Source of the DNA: Microvirga sp. Mcv34
GTDB taxonomy: Bacteria > Pseudomonadota > Alphaproteobacteria > Rhizobiales > Beijerinckiaceae
Assembly: GCF_024519725.1 (NCBI RefSeq)
Contig: NZ_JALJRK010000003.1
Span: 143,961-207,960 of the forward strand
Direction of reading: 5' to 3'
DNA: 64,000 bases
Shown: one piece after another, positions 54,401 to 62,041 of the stretch
How the letters are laid out: the number at the start of each line of letters is the position of its first letter
How positions within the stretch are numbered: position 1 is the stretch's first letter
Notes under the pieces: generated by a model
The model's database searches: none
The model's input: the letters and a program-made list of their open reading frames with translations, nothing else
Told to the model about the DNA's origin: nothing
Translations under genes and position numbers: made by a program

Positions 54401-55324
54401 GTCGTGGTGCTCGATCTGCCGGCGGCGTTCGGCGACCCCGCGCCGTTGCAATACGTCGCCGTGGCGGCCGATCCCTGGCCCGGCGCCATGACGATCTGGC
54501 GATCCGGGAGCGGGACGAGCTTCACGCCTCTGCGCGTTCTCGGCCTGCCGGCCATGATCGGGCGCACGAAGACCACCCTTATGCCGGGGCCGCTCTGGCG
54601 CTGGGATCCGTCCGCCGTGTTCGACGTGGAGGTATCCTCGGGCGCCCTGAGCGCCATCGACGACGAGGCTGTTCTGGGCGGCCGCAACCTCTTCGCCCTG
54701 CAAGGCCCGGATGGCCGGTGGGAGATTCTGTCCGCCGCGCGTGCGGAACTGATCGGCGAGCGCACTTACCGCCTCTCGCGGTTCCTGCGCGGGCTTGCCG
54801 GATCCGAGCCGGAGGCTGGCCGCGCCGTGCCGGCGGGCGCTCTCCTGGTGAAGCTCGACGAGGCCGTGGTGCCGCTCACCACGAGCCTGCAGGATCTGGG
54901 CCAGACTTGGCGCTACAGGATCGGGCCCTCGGGTCGCGACCACGCAGATCCTGCCGCCGCCGAGGTCGCCGCAACGGTCGGGCGTGACGCTCTCAGGCCC
55001 CTCAGTCCGATCCAGATCTCGGGCCATCGCGAACCCGGCGGCGTCCGCCTTCAATGGGCGCGTCGCGCACGCCGCAACGGCGACGGCTGGGACGCGATCG
55101 AGGTTCCGCTCGACGAGGATGCGGAACTCTATGAGATCGACATTCTCAAGGGTGGCGCGGTCGTGAGGACGCTGATGAGCGCGCAACAATCCATCGTCTA
55201 CGACGATGCCGAGGAGACGGCCGATTTCGGAGCGCCCCAATCCACGCTCAGTCTTCGCATCGCCCAAATGAGCGCTGTGGCCGGGCGAGGCTTCGAGCGT
55301 CACGCGACAATCGTCGTCCGCTGA
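51473..55324 (+). CDS. GTA multidomain host-recognition protein (gp15-like)
   Basis: A 1,283-residue baseplate/host-specificity protein. The N-terminal Gly/Ala-rich region (TVGAAVGGMVGGPLGAMAGR) precedes GAPIPRVYGRARIGGQLIWA. A TIM-barrel-like glycosidase domain (residues ~420-730) includes HGFILGSELVGLT and DAVGIDYYPPISDW. Then come tail-tip domains (QETELPQQVEVGFIEGDADY) and a C-terminal beta domain. Start overlaps the gp14 stop (TGATG). No frameshift is visible over 3.85 kb, which argues for recent selection. Confidence 0.94.
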   Translation: MATIVLQTVGAAVGGMVGGPLGAMAGRALGALAGAAIDNALFSGDSSKHVEGPRLKDIDGLTSTEGAPIPRVYGRARIGGQLIWATRLEEVANTDRSSQGGKGMGGQKTTTTTFSYFANLAVGLCEGRIGYIRRVWADGRELDLSTITMRVHAGSETQSADPLIVAKEGAQRAPAYRGLAYVVFERLPLADFGNRVPQFSFEVVRPVDGLNRMIRAVCLIPGASEFGYDTLPVTQVLDLGKTRPENRHQMQRDTDVAASLDALQALCPNLKRVSLVVSWFGDDLRAGSCLIEPRVDVKTKANDGAAWSVAGVTRAEAKAVSLAGGSPAYGGTPSDESVKRLIRNLKARGLEVVLYPFVMMDVPAGNDLPDPYGGTGQPAYPWRGRITCHPAPGRSGSPDGTAAAATQVDQWFTRSSGFNRMVLHYAELAEQAGGVHGFILGSELVGLTRVRSASGVYPAVARLKALAGEVRDILRASTKIVYAADWTEYGAHVLDGGNEVRFPLDPLFASNDIDAVGIDYYPPISDWRDGPNHADLSVARNVYDVDYLRARLGSGEAFDWHYANASERAAQARRPITDGAYGKPWIFRAKDLVSWWSNRHVERVNGVETGATSWLSQSKPIWLTEIGVPAVDKGANGPNVFPDPKSSESAYPPFSRGVRDDLVQARTLEAILSRFDPAQRGFLAEYNPTSPSYNGRMVDPDNVFVWAWDARPYPAFPDFDSVWADGGNWETGHWITGRIEGATLDRLIARILRDYGLNDPGAIPVDGFVDGYVIDRPMSVRGAVEPLLRLFGVDTVARGGGIAWQGRGGRAVVHLTKDDFVLGDKEPSLKLTRAQETELPQQVEVGFIEGDADYRRAAVASRRLSGSSRREARADCAVITRRAEAQRLADTWLQDLWAGREGAEFELSPRRMELEPGDVIAVPTDAGGKLHRITRIADGPTRKISTRAVEPAVFERPGFPNEKPIKRPPPVPGKPAVVVLDLPAAFGDPAPLQYVAVAADPWPGAMTIWRSGSGTSFTPLRVLGLPAMIGRTKTTLMPGPLWRWDPSAVFDVEVSSGALSAIDDEAVLGGRNLFALQGPDGRWEILSAARAELIGERTYRLSRFLRGLAGSEPEAGRAVPAGALLVKLDEAVVPLTTSLQDLGQTWRYRIGPSGRDHADPAAAEVAATVGRDALRPLSPIQISGHREPGGVRLQWARRARRNGDGWDAIEVPLDEDAELYEIDILKGGAVVRTLMSAQQSIVYDDAEETADFGAPQSTLSLRIAQMSAVAGRGFERHATIVVR

Positions 55325-55339
55325 CCTCGGAATGAAGCT

Positions 55340-55376
55340 CACCACGTCATGGCCGGACTTGTCCCGGCCATGCCGA
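55340..55376. repeat. REP-like palindrome
   Basis: CACGTCATGGCCGGACTTGT followed by CCCGGCCATGCCG, family member after gp15. Bases 55325-55490 hold no gene. Confidence 0.7.
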
Positions 55377-55490
55377 TACTCGGAAGCGTTGCACTCTTCC
55401 GATCGAGGTCACCGCCACAAGGCCGGTAACGATGAGTGAGGGCATGTCCCCGGCGATTTTTATATTTCCGATCAGAGAAGAATCCATCCC

Positions 55491-57029
55491 ATGTCGACGA
55501 CACCCCATCTCGCCCTGCCGCTTCTCGCGGCCGCGCAGGCGCAGAAGCACGTCACCCACAACGAAGCGCTCGCATCCCTCGATGCGCTTGTCCAGCTCTC
55601 GGTCAGGGAGCGCAACCGCGCCGCCCCGCCGGCATCGCCCGCCGAGGGAGACCGCTATCTTGTCGGAGGCGACGCGACCGGCGCCTTCGCCGCTCGAGAG
55701 GGCGAGGTCGCCCTCTTCGATCTCGGAAGCTGGCGCTTCTTCACGCCCAATCTGGGATGGCTGACTTACATCGAGGCGGAAGATCTGTTCGTCGTCTTCG
55801 ACGGCGCTGAATGGAAGCCCTTCGGGACGGTGCCCGACGTGATCGACAACCTGCAGCGCCTCGGGCTCGGCACGACGGCCGACGATCTCAACCGCCTGTC
55901 GGTGAAGCTCAACGCGGCGCTCTTTACCGCGCTCGGCGCTGATGACGGCGGCACGGGGGACCTGCGCCTCGTGCTCAACAAGAGCACGGAATCCGATGTC
56001 CTGTCGCAACTCTATCAGCGCGGGTACAGCGGACGCGCGGAGACCGGCCTGATCGGCAACGACGATTTCCGCATCCGGGTCTCGGCCGACGGGAGCACTT
56101 GGCGGGATGCGCTGCTAGTGGATCACGGGACGGGTGTCGCGTCCTTTCCCTGCGGCATCGCCAACGTGCCGGGATCGAACCTCCTGATCAACTCCGCCTT
56201 TCTCGTGAATCAGCGCAGGTTCCCGGGCGGTGCTCTCGGGGCGGGCATCTACGGTTACGACCGATGGAAAGGCGGGCCGGGCGGCTGCACCCTCGGCGTC
56301 GCGGCGGACGGCACGATCACCCTCTCCGGAGCGCTCGACCAGGTGATCGACGTTGCCCAGGCGGCCGCCGAGTACGGCATGGCGAGTTTCGCGGGCGCGA
56401 GCCTGACGCTCTCCCTAGAGGATCTCTCGGAGCCCTTGCCGGTTTCCATCGGGTCGAAGGCCGCCACGATTCCTGCGGGAAGCGGGCGGCGCTCGGCGAG
56501 CGTGACGCTCGATGGATCGGAGACGGGCAACCTCACGGTCCGCCTCCAGCCCTCGGCCGCCTGTACCTTCAAGCGCGCGAAGCTGGAAGTCGGAACCTTC
56601 GCGACGCCCTGGGTCGGCGTCCCGCTCGACGTGGAGGAGTTCCGCTGCCGCCGCTATTACCAGCGCCTCGCCGTCAGCGGCGGAGCGCCTGCGATCGTGG
56701 GCGCGCTCGGGCAGCGCGCGTCCACCACCATCATCGATCTACCCTATACGCTGCCCGTGCCCATGAGAGCCGATCCGGCCGTGATCACGAGCGGGTTCAC
56801 CTGGGCGAACGGCTTTCCGGCCGGCAACCAGATCGGCTTCTACAACAACAGCGGATCGGCCTGGGTCTCACTTTCGGGAACTCTGACGGCAACGACGCTG
56901 ACGGGCGCCGGTTCATCGGCCGTCGTGCTGAGGCTGCAGGCTAGCGTGTCCTTCAGCGGCGTCGCCGGTGCGGTCGGCCATCTCTATGTCGGCCATCAGG
57001 CCTTCATCGCCCTCCAGGCCGAACTCTGA
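55491..57029 (+). CDS. DUF2793 tail fibre-like protein (GTA-associated)
   Basis: A 512-residue protein whose first ~110 residues are DUF2793 (TPHLALPLLAAAQAQKHVTH, NEALASLDALVQLSV, GDRYLVG, WRFFTPNLGW). After a linker, the C-terminal half (from ~residue 215, GSNLLINSAFLVNQRRFPGG) is a beta-sandwich, lectin-like receptor-binding region. GTAs and related prophages often carry DUF2793 proteins after gp15. A head-fibre or tail-fibre role is inferred. Confidence 0.88.
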   Translation: MSTTPHLALPLLAAAQAQKHVTHNEALASLDALVQLSVRERNRAAPPASPAEGDRYLVGGDATGAFAAREGEVALFDLGSWRFFTPNLGWLTYIEAEDLFVVFDGAEWKPFGTVPDVIDNLQRLGLGTTADDLNRLSVKLNAALFTALGADDGGTGDLRLVLNKSTESDVLSQLYQRGYSGRAETGLIGNDDFRIRVSADGSTWRDALLVDHGTGVASFPCGIANVPGSNLLINSAFLVNQRRFPGGALGAGIYGYDRWKGGPGGCTLGVAADGTITLSGALDQVIDVAQAAAEYGMASFAGASLTLSLEDLSEPLPVSIGSKAATIPAGSGRRSASVTLDGSETGNLTVRLQPSAACTFKRAKLEVGTFATPWVGVPLDVEEFRCRRYYQRLAVSGGAPAIVGALGQRASTTIIDLPYTLPVPMRADPAVITSGFTWANGFPAGNQIGFYNNSGSAWVSLSGTLTATTLTGAGSSAVVLRLQASVSFSGVAGAVGHLYVGHQAFIALQAEL

Positions 57030-57038
57030 GGAACGCGC

Positions 57039-57587
57039 ATGAATGCTTCTCTATCGCGCTTCGAAACGGCCGTCGATCATGTGCTCACGCACGAAGGTGG
57101 GTTCGTTCAGCACTCCCGGGATCCGGGCGGCGCGACCAAGTTCGGCATCACCCGTGAAACCCTTTCCCGGACGAAAGGCCGCCCGGCATCGGTCACCGAC
57201 ATCCGCCGCCTCTCCCGGCAGGAGGCGATCTCCCTTTATCGACGACTTTACTGGGATGTGGTGCGCGCCGAAGCGCTTCCGCCGGGGCTCGACCTCGCCG
57301 TCTTCGATCTGGCGGTCAATTCCGGGCCCCGGCGGGCCGTGACGATGCTGCAGGCCTCCCTCGGGATCGAGGCGGACGGGATCGTCGGGCCGGTCACGCT
57401 GGGCGCGGCCCGCGAGGCCGATGTCCCGGCGACGATCCGCCGTCTCACGAAAGCCCGCCTGGGCTTTCTCGGCCGCCTTGCCACCTGGCCGGTCTTCGGC
57501 CGGGGCTGGCGCCGGCGCGTCCTCGCCGTCGAGCATGAGGCTCTCCGGCTCGCATCTCTTCCGTCCTCTTCATCAAGGAATACCTGA
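57039..57587 (+). CDS. Endolysin, glycoside hydrolase family 108
   Basis: A 182-residue N-acetylmuramidase. The GH108 motif is DHVLTHEGGFVQHSRDPGGA (catalytic Glu19), then TKFGIT, with the peptidoglycan-binding C-terminus (LQASLGIEADGIVGPVTLGA). It would lyse the producing cell to release GTA particles. Nine bases after the fibre gene. Intact. Confidence 0.92.
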   Translation: MNASLSRFETAVDHVLTHEGGFVQHSRDPGGATKFGITRETLSRTKGRPASVTDIRRLSRQEAISLYRRLYWDVVRAEALPPGLDLAVFDLAVNSGPRRAVTMLQASLGIEADGIVGPVTLGAAREADVPATIRRLTKARLGFLGRLATWPVFGRGWRRRVLAVEHEALRLASLPSSSSRNT

Positions 57588-57588
57588 C

Positions 57589-57798
57589 ATGTTCGATACC
57601 AAGACCATCCTGGCCAGCCGCACCGTCTGGGCCAATCTCATCGGCCTCGCGGCCCTCCTTCTCGGCCTCTTCGGCTTCGACGGTTCGGCCCTTGTCACCG
57701 GGGCCTTCGAGGAAGCCTTCGTGCAGCTCATCGCGGCTGCAAGCTTCATCGCCTCGACCGTTTTCCGCATCCTGGCGACGAAACAGATTCTGAATTAG
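57589..57798 (+). CDS. Small holin-like membrane protein (69 aa)
   Basis: MFDTKTILASRTVWANLIGL begins the first hydrophobic helix; a second is VQLIAAASFIASTVFRI. ATG 57589 overlaps no gene but follows the endolysin stop by one base. Two-helix size and context suggest a holin or spanin-like partner of the endolysin (inference). Confidence 0.72.
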   Translation: MFDTKTILASRTVWANLIGLAALLLGLFGFDGSALVTGAFEEAFVQLIAAASFIASTVFRILATKQILN

Positions 57799-57816
57799 AA
57801 GCATTTTCAAGCGGAT

Positions 57817-57847
57817 GAGGCCGATTTCCTGGCACGAAATCGGCCTC
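57817..57847 (+). terminator. Perfect hairpin closing the GTA cluster
   Basis: 12-bp perfect stem GAGGCCGATTTC / GAAATCGGCCTC with a 7-base loop, 19 bases after the last GTA stop. No T-run, but position and strength suggest a transcription end. Confidence 0.6.
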
Positions 57848-57893
57848 CGAAGCATTCAGAATTTGTTCATTGCGGCAAGGTCATGGTCGATTC

Positions 57894-58208
57894 ATGCGTC
57901 TGGTTTGGCTGGTCATAGCATTGTGGGGGGTGACGGGGGCGGCGTTCGCGCAGAGCCCTGCGGCTGCCCTGAAGAACTGTCTGCCGCCGCGAGAGATGCA
58001 GGAGGCCGTGGCCGCCAAAGGCGTCGTCGCACCGGCTTCCGCCGTGATGACGGCGCGGCGCCAAGTGCCGGGAGCGGATGTGGTCCGGGCCAGCCTGTGC
58101 CGCAACAGCAATGATCTTGTCTATGTGATCTCGGTCCTGCAAAAGGACGGTCGCATCGTGCAAGTGATGATCGAGGGCGCTTCCGGGCGCGTGAAATCGG
58201 TCCGCTAG
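57894..58208 (+). CDS. Small secreted protein, PepSY-like
   Basis: A 104-residue protein with a signal peptide (MRLVWLVIALWGVTGAAFAQ) and a small alpha/beta domain ending VISVLQKDGRIVQVMIEGAS with GRVKSVR, the PepSY-like pattern. Just upstream of the response regulator, as in other Rhizobiales where a periplasmic modulator accompanies FeuPQ-like systems (FeuN in Sinorhizobium). The modulator role is inference. ATG 57894 preferred. Confidence 0.75.
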   Translation: MRLVWLVIALWGVTGAAFAQSPAAALKNCLPPREMQEAVAAKGVVAPASAVMTARRQVPGADVVRASLCRNSNDLVYVISVLQKDGRIVQVMIEGASGRVKSVR

Positions 58209-58329
58209 CGTATCGCGCGAGCCCTTCGGGCCGCGCCCGTGACAGCGGATCCGGCTCTCGCGCCCGAGAACGGCCAACAAAGGAAATTCACCATCGGGGC
58301 GATCCGATGCTCTAGGGGAAGCTCGAACC

Positions 58330-59001
58330 GTGCGCCTACTCGTTGTCGAGGACGACAGAACCCTCAATAAGCAGATCGTGACTGCCCTTGAGCAGGCAGG
58401 CTATGCGGTGGATACCGCCATGGACGGCGAGGAAGGCCAGTTCCTCGGGGAGACCGAGCCCTACGATGCCATCATCCTCGACCTCGGTCTTCCCAAGGTC
58501 GACGGCGTGTCGGTCCTGACCGCCTGGCGCCGCGACGGGCGCAAGACTCCGGTGATCATCCTCACCGCCCGCGACCGCTGGAGCGACAAGGTTCAGGGCT
58601 TCGACGCGGGAGCCGACGACTATGTCACGAAGCCCTTCCATATGGAGGAGCTTCTCGCCCGCGTCCGCGCGCTGCTTCGGCGCTCGGCCGGCCATGCCAC
58701 GAGTGAAATCGCCTGCGGCCCCGTGAAGCTCGATACCCGCTCCGGCCGCGTGGCCGTGGACGGCAACCCGGTGAAGCTCACATCCCACGAGTACCGGCTC
58801 CTGTCCTACCTCATGCACCATACCGGCCGCATCGTCTCGCGGGGCGAGTTGACCGAGCATCTCTACGACCAGGATTTCGACCGGGATTCGAACACCATCG
58901 AAGTCTTCATCGGCCGCCTGCGCAAGAAGCTCGGGGTCGACATCATCCAGACCGTGCGAGGCTTGGGCTACCTCCTCGACGCGGGCCAGACCAAGACGTG
59001 A
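58330..59001 (+). CDS. feuP: OmpR-family response regulator (FeuP-like)
   Basis: A 223-residue regulator. The receiver has acidic E7-D8-D9, phosphoacceptor D51 (AIILDLGLPKVDG) and K in YVTKPFHMEELL. The OmpR-type winged helix is at residues ~130-220 (LTSHEYRLLSYLMHHTGRIV, IEVFIGRLRKKLG, TVRGLGYLL). GTG start. Its pairing with the kinase and position before ccm genes match rhizobial feuPQ. It overlaps the kinase gene by four bases. Confidence 0.85.
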   Translation: MRLLVVEDDRTLNKQIVTALEQAGYAVDTAMDGEEGQFLGETEPYDAIILDLGLPKVDGVSVLTAWRRDGRKTPVIILTARDRWSDKVQGFDAGADDYVTKPFHMEELLARVRALLRRSAGHATSEIACGPVKLDTRSGRVAVDGNPVKLTSHEYRLLSYLMHHTGRIVSRGELTEHLYDQDFDRDSNTIEVFIGRLRKKLGVDIIQTVRGLGYLLDAGQTKT

Positions 59002-60395
59002 CCCGCCTGCCGCCGTTCGTGCGCCGCTTCGCTAGCCGGCCGATCGCGGTCCGGCTCGCGGTTTCCTCCGTCTTCTGGAGCTTCGTGATCCTGCTGATCG
59101 CGGGGCTCATCCTCTCGACGCTCTATCGCGACAACACGGAGCGCGCATTCGACCAGCGGCTCCTCGTCTATGCCAATACGCTCGCGTCCAACCTCGTCGG
59201 GCCCGGCGACCCGGACCGGGACCTCGGCCCCATCGGCGATCCGCGCTTCGAGCTGCCCCTGTCCGGCTGGTACTGGCAGGTGGCGCGGCCCAATGCGGCT
59301 TTGGGCGAGATCCGCTCCTCGAAATCCCTTTTCGGTGGGCAACTGCCGAGCCTCGCAACCGGCGATAACCGCTTCGGCCAGATCCGCCGCGGTTACGGCA
59401 AGGCCCCGGACGACCGCAACCTCCGCATCATCGAGCGTGATATCGATCTCGGCGAAGATGGGCGTTACATCATCCGGGTCGCAGGTCCCGCCGACGAGAT
59501 CGAGGGGGCTGTGCGGGATTTCATCTTCGCGCTTACGGTCACCTTCTCGTTGCTCGGAATGGGCCTGGGCTTCACGACTCTGCTGCAGATCCGCTTCGGA
59601 CTGCGTCCTCTCGCCAATCTCCGCAGTGCGCTCGGGGCGATCCGTCGGGGCGAGGCGGAACGAATCGCCGGCGAATATCCCCGCGACATTTCCCCGCTCG
59701 CCAGCGAGCTGAACCTGCTCCTCGACACCAACCGCGAGATCCTGGAGCGCGCCCGCACGCAGGTCGGCAATCTCGCCCATGCGCTCAAGACGCCGCTCAG
59801 CATCATCATGAACGAAGCCGAGAACGCGCCCGATGATGTCGCCGCCAAGGTCCGTGAGCAGGCGACGACGATGCGCGATCAGGTCAACTACTACCTCGAC
59901 CGCGCCCGCGCGGCGGCGCTTGCGGGGACGCTCGGCACGCTCACCGAAGCCGAGCCCGTCGTCGCGGGCCTCGCGCGGACCTTCGCCAAGATCTACCGGG
60001 ACAAGGACCTGGAAGTCGAATTGGCCATTCCGTCGGATCTGCGCTTTCGCGGCGAGAAGCAGGATCTGGAAGAAATGGCCGGCAATCTCATCGACAATGC
60101 GGCCAAATGGGCTGCCCACAAGGTGGTGGTGTCGGCTGAAATCCTGCGCGACGACGACCGGCCCCGCTTCCGCCTGCTCATCGACGATGATGGGCCCGGA
60201 TTGCCGGAGGCGGCGCGCGAGGAGGTGCTCAAGCGCGGTCGCCGCCTCGACGAAACCAAGCCCGGCTCGGGCCTTGGCCTGTCCATCGTAAGCGATCTGG
60301 CGGCCCTCTATCGCGGCACCTTGCGGCTGGACGCCTCTCCCGCGGGCGGGCTTCGGGCCATCCTCGAACTCCCCGGGGATAGGAGTTCTGCTTAG
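58998..60395 (+). CDS. feuQ: Sensor histidine kinase (FeuQ-like)
   Basis: A 465-residue membrane kinase. Transmembrane helices lie at ~19-42 and ~177-198 with a periplasmic sensor domain between. HAMP-like linker, then H-box NLAHALKTPLSII (H261), N-box NLIDNAAKWA, and G-boxes DDDGPGLPE and KPGSGLGLSIV. It would phosphorylate the adjacent regulator. The signal is unknown here; in rhizobia FeuPQ responds to osmotic and envelope conditions. Confidence 0.87.
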   Translation: MTRLPPFVRRFASRPIAVRLAVSSVFWSFVILLIAGLILSTLYRDNTERAFDQRLLVYANTLASNLVGPGDPDRDLGPIGDPRFELPLSGWYWQVARPNAALGEIRSSKSLFGGQLPSLATGDNRFGQIRRGYGKAPDDRNLRIIERDIDLGEDGRYIIRVAGPADEIEGAVRDFIFALTVTFSLLGMGLGFTTLLQIRFGLRPLANLRSALGAIRRGEAERIAGEYPRDISPLASELNLLLDTNREILERARTQVGNLAHALKTPLSIIMNEAENAPDDVAAKVREQATTMRDQVNYYLDRARAAALAGTLGTLTEAEPVVAGLARTFAKIYRDKDLEVELAIPSDLRFRGEKQDLEEMAGNLIDNAAKWAAHKVVVSAEILRDDDRPRFRLLIDDDGPGLPEAAREEVLKRGRRLDETKPGSGLGLSIVSDLAALYRGTLRLDASPAGGLRAILELPGDRSSA

Positions 60396-60460
60396 GGACA
60401 TTTACGCGTGACACCGTGCCACCGTCGTGCTTGAGGAAGACACGCAGTAAATAGGACTTT

Positions 60461-61558
60461 ATGGTGATCTGGATCATTCTCCTGGCGATGACGGCGGCGG
60501 CCGTGATGGCGGTGCTTTGGCCGCTATCGCGTCATTACGCCGTGGCACGGCAGGTGGATCCGGACACGCAGTTCTACCGCGAGCAGATTTCCGAGATCGA
60601 GCGCGACCTAGCGCGCGGCGTGCTGCTGCCCGCCGAGGCCGAGGCTGCCAAGACGGAAGCCGGACGGCGTCTCCTGCGGGCGACGGGCCTGCATGGCGAG
60701 ACGTTCACCGCCGTCGGAGAGCCGGCCCTGCGCCGCCGCCGCGCCGCTTCGACCCTGGCCCTCTCGATCATCCCGATCCTGGCGCTCGCCACCTACGAGA
60801 TCTATGGCTCGCCGCAATCGCTGGGCCAGCCCGCCGCCGCGCCGGCGTCGCAGCAGGCCGGCAATGTCGACCTGATGACGGCCGTGGCCCAGATCGAATC
60901 GCATCTGGCGAAGAACCCGCAGGACGGCCGCGGCTGGGAGGTGATCGCGCCGGTCTACCTTCGCATGGGGCGCATCGACGATGCCGCGAAGGCCTATGAG
61001 GCCGCGGTCCGCTATCTGCCGCCGAACGCGGAACGTTTCGCGAATTACGGCGAGGTTCTGGTGATGACCAACGACGGCCTCGTGTCGGATGAAGCTCAGG
61101 CGGCCTTCGAGCAGGCCGTCAAGCTCGACTCCGGGTCGCCGAAGGCGCGGTTCTATCTCGCCCGCGCGGCCGTGCAGGACGGGCAGGTAGAGAAGGCCAA
61201 GGCGGCCTATGCGGAGCTTCTGTCCTCCTCGCCGCCCAACGCTCCCTGGGCCGAGGCCGTGAAGCAGGAACTCGCCGCCCTCGGCGCGCCTCAGGCAGCG
61301 GGCCCGGCCGGTGCACCGCAGATCGGCCCTGAGGCGATTGCCGGCATGGTGGCGGGCCTCGCCAGCCGCCTGGAGGCTCAGGGCGGCACCGCGGAGGAAT
61401 GGGCGCGACTGATGCGCTCCTATGCGGTTCTGGGCCAGCGTGATAAAGCCGTTGCTGCTGCCCGACGCGCCCGGGAGTCATTGGCGCAGGACAAAGACGC
61501 CTTGAAGACCATCGATATGATGGCGCAGGAACTGAAACTGACCGACGCTCAGCCATGA
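60461..61558 (+). CDS. ccmI: Cytochrome c maturation protein CcmI
   Basis: A 365-residue CcmI/CycH. N-terminal membrane helix ([20 protein letters not shown]) and the conserved [20 protein letters not shown] segment, a second helix ([20 protein letters not shown]), then periplasmic TPR repeats ([38 protein letters not shown]). It chaperones apocytochrome c for haem ligation. Overlaps ccmE by four bases. Confidence 0.93.
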   Translation: MVIWIILLAMTAAAVMAVLWPLSRHYAVARQVDPDTQFYREQISEIERDLARGVLLPAEAEAAKTEAGRRLLRATGLHGETFTAVGEPALRRRRAASTLALSIIPILALATYEIYGSPQSLGQPAAAPASQQAGNVDLMTAVAQIESHLAKNPQDGRGWEVIAPVYLRMGRIDDAAKAYEAAVRYLPPNAERFANYGEVLVMTNDGLVSDEAQAAFEQAVKLDSGSPKARFYLARAAVQDGQVEKAKAAYAELLSSSPPNAPWAEAVKQELAALGAPQAAGPAGAPQIGPEAIAGMVAGLASRLEAQGGTAEEWARLMRSYAVLGQRDKAVAAARRARESLAQDKDALKTIDMMAQELKLTDAQP

Positions 61559-62013
61559 CGAGAAAACAACGCCGCTTGACCCTGATCGGAGTCGCAGGAT
61601 GTGTCCTGGCGATTGCGCTTGGTCTCGTGCTCTACGCCATGAACGACACGATCGTATTCTTCAATTCCCCTGCTGACATCCAGGCGAAGAACGTGCAGCC
61701 CGGCACGCGCATCCGCCTTGGCGGCCTGGTCAAGGAAGGCTCCGTCCAGCGCGGTTCCGACCAGCAGATCAGCTTCGAGGTCGTGGACGCCCATGCGGCC
61801 ATCCAGGTGAGCTACAAGGGCCTGCTGCCCGATCTTTTCCGCGAAGGGCAGGGGATCGTGGCCGAGGGCGTGCTCGTGAGCCCCAGCATGTTCCGGGCCG
61901 ATTCCGTTCTCGCCAAGCACGACGAGAACTACATGCCCCGCGAGGTGGCCGACACCTTGAAGAAGCAGGGGCATTGGATGGGCGAGGCCGATGCCGCGCC
62001 CAAGACGCAGTAA
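61555..62013 (+). CDS. ccmE: Haem chaperone CcmE
   Basis: A 152-residue CcmE/CycJ. One N-terminal membrane helix (residues ~8-28), an OB-fold periplasmic domain ([13 protein letters not shown]), and the haem-binding H122 in the HDENY motif ([14 protein letters not shown]). It carries haem from CcmABCD to CcmF. Complete. Confidence 0.96.
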   Translation: MTRKQRRLTLIGVAGCVLAIALGLVLYAMNDTIVFFNSPADIQAKNVQPGTRIRLGGLVKEGSVQRGSDQQISFEVVDAHAAIQVSYKGLLPDLFREGQGIVAEGVLVSPSMFRADSVLAKHDENYMPREVADTLKKQGHWMGEADAAPKTQ

Positions 62014-62041
62014 GGTAACGCAGTAGCAAGGGAGATCCCTC

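Noticed and set aside
52832..55345. Very long leftward open frame antisense to GTA gp15
   Set aside because: Produced by high-GC third positions of gp15; its protein is Arg/His-rich without domains and has no ribosome-binding site.
42584..55376. Repeated palindromes as possible CRISPR array
   Set aside because: Copies are scattered between genes with no regular spacer length and no cas genes; they are REP-type elements.
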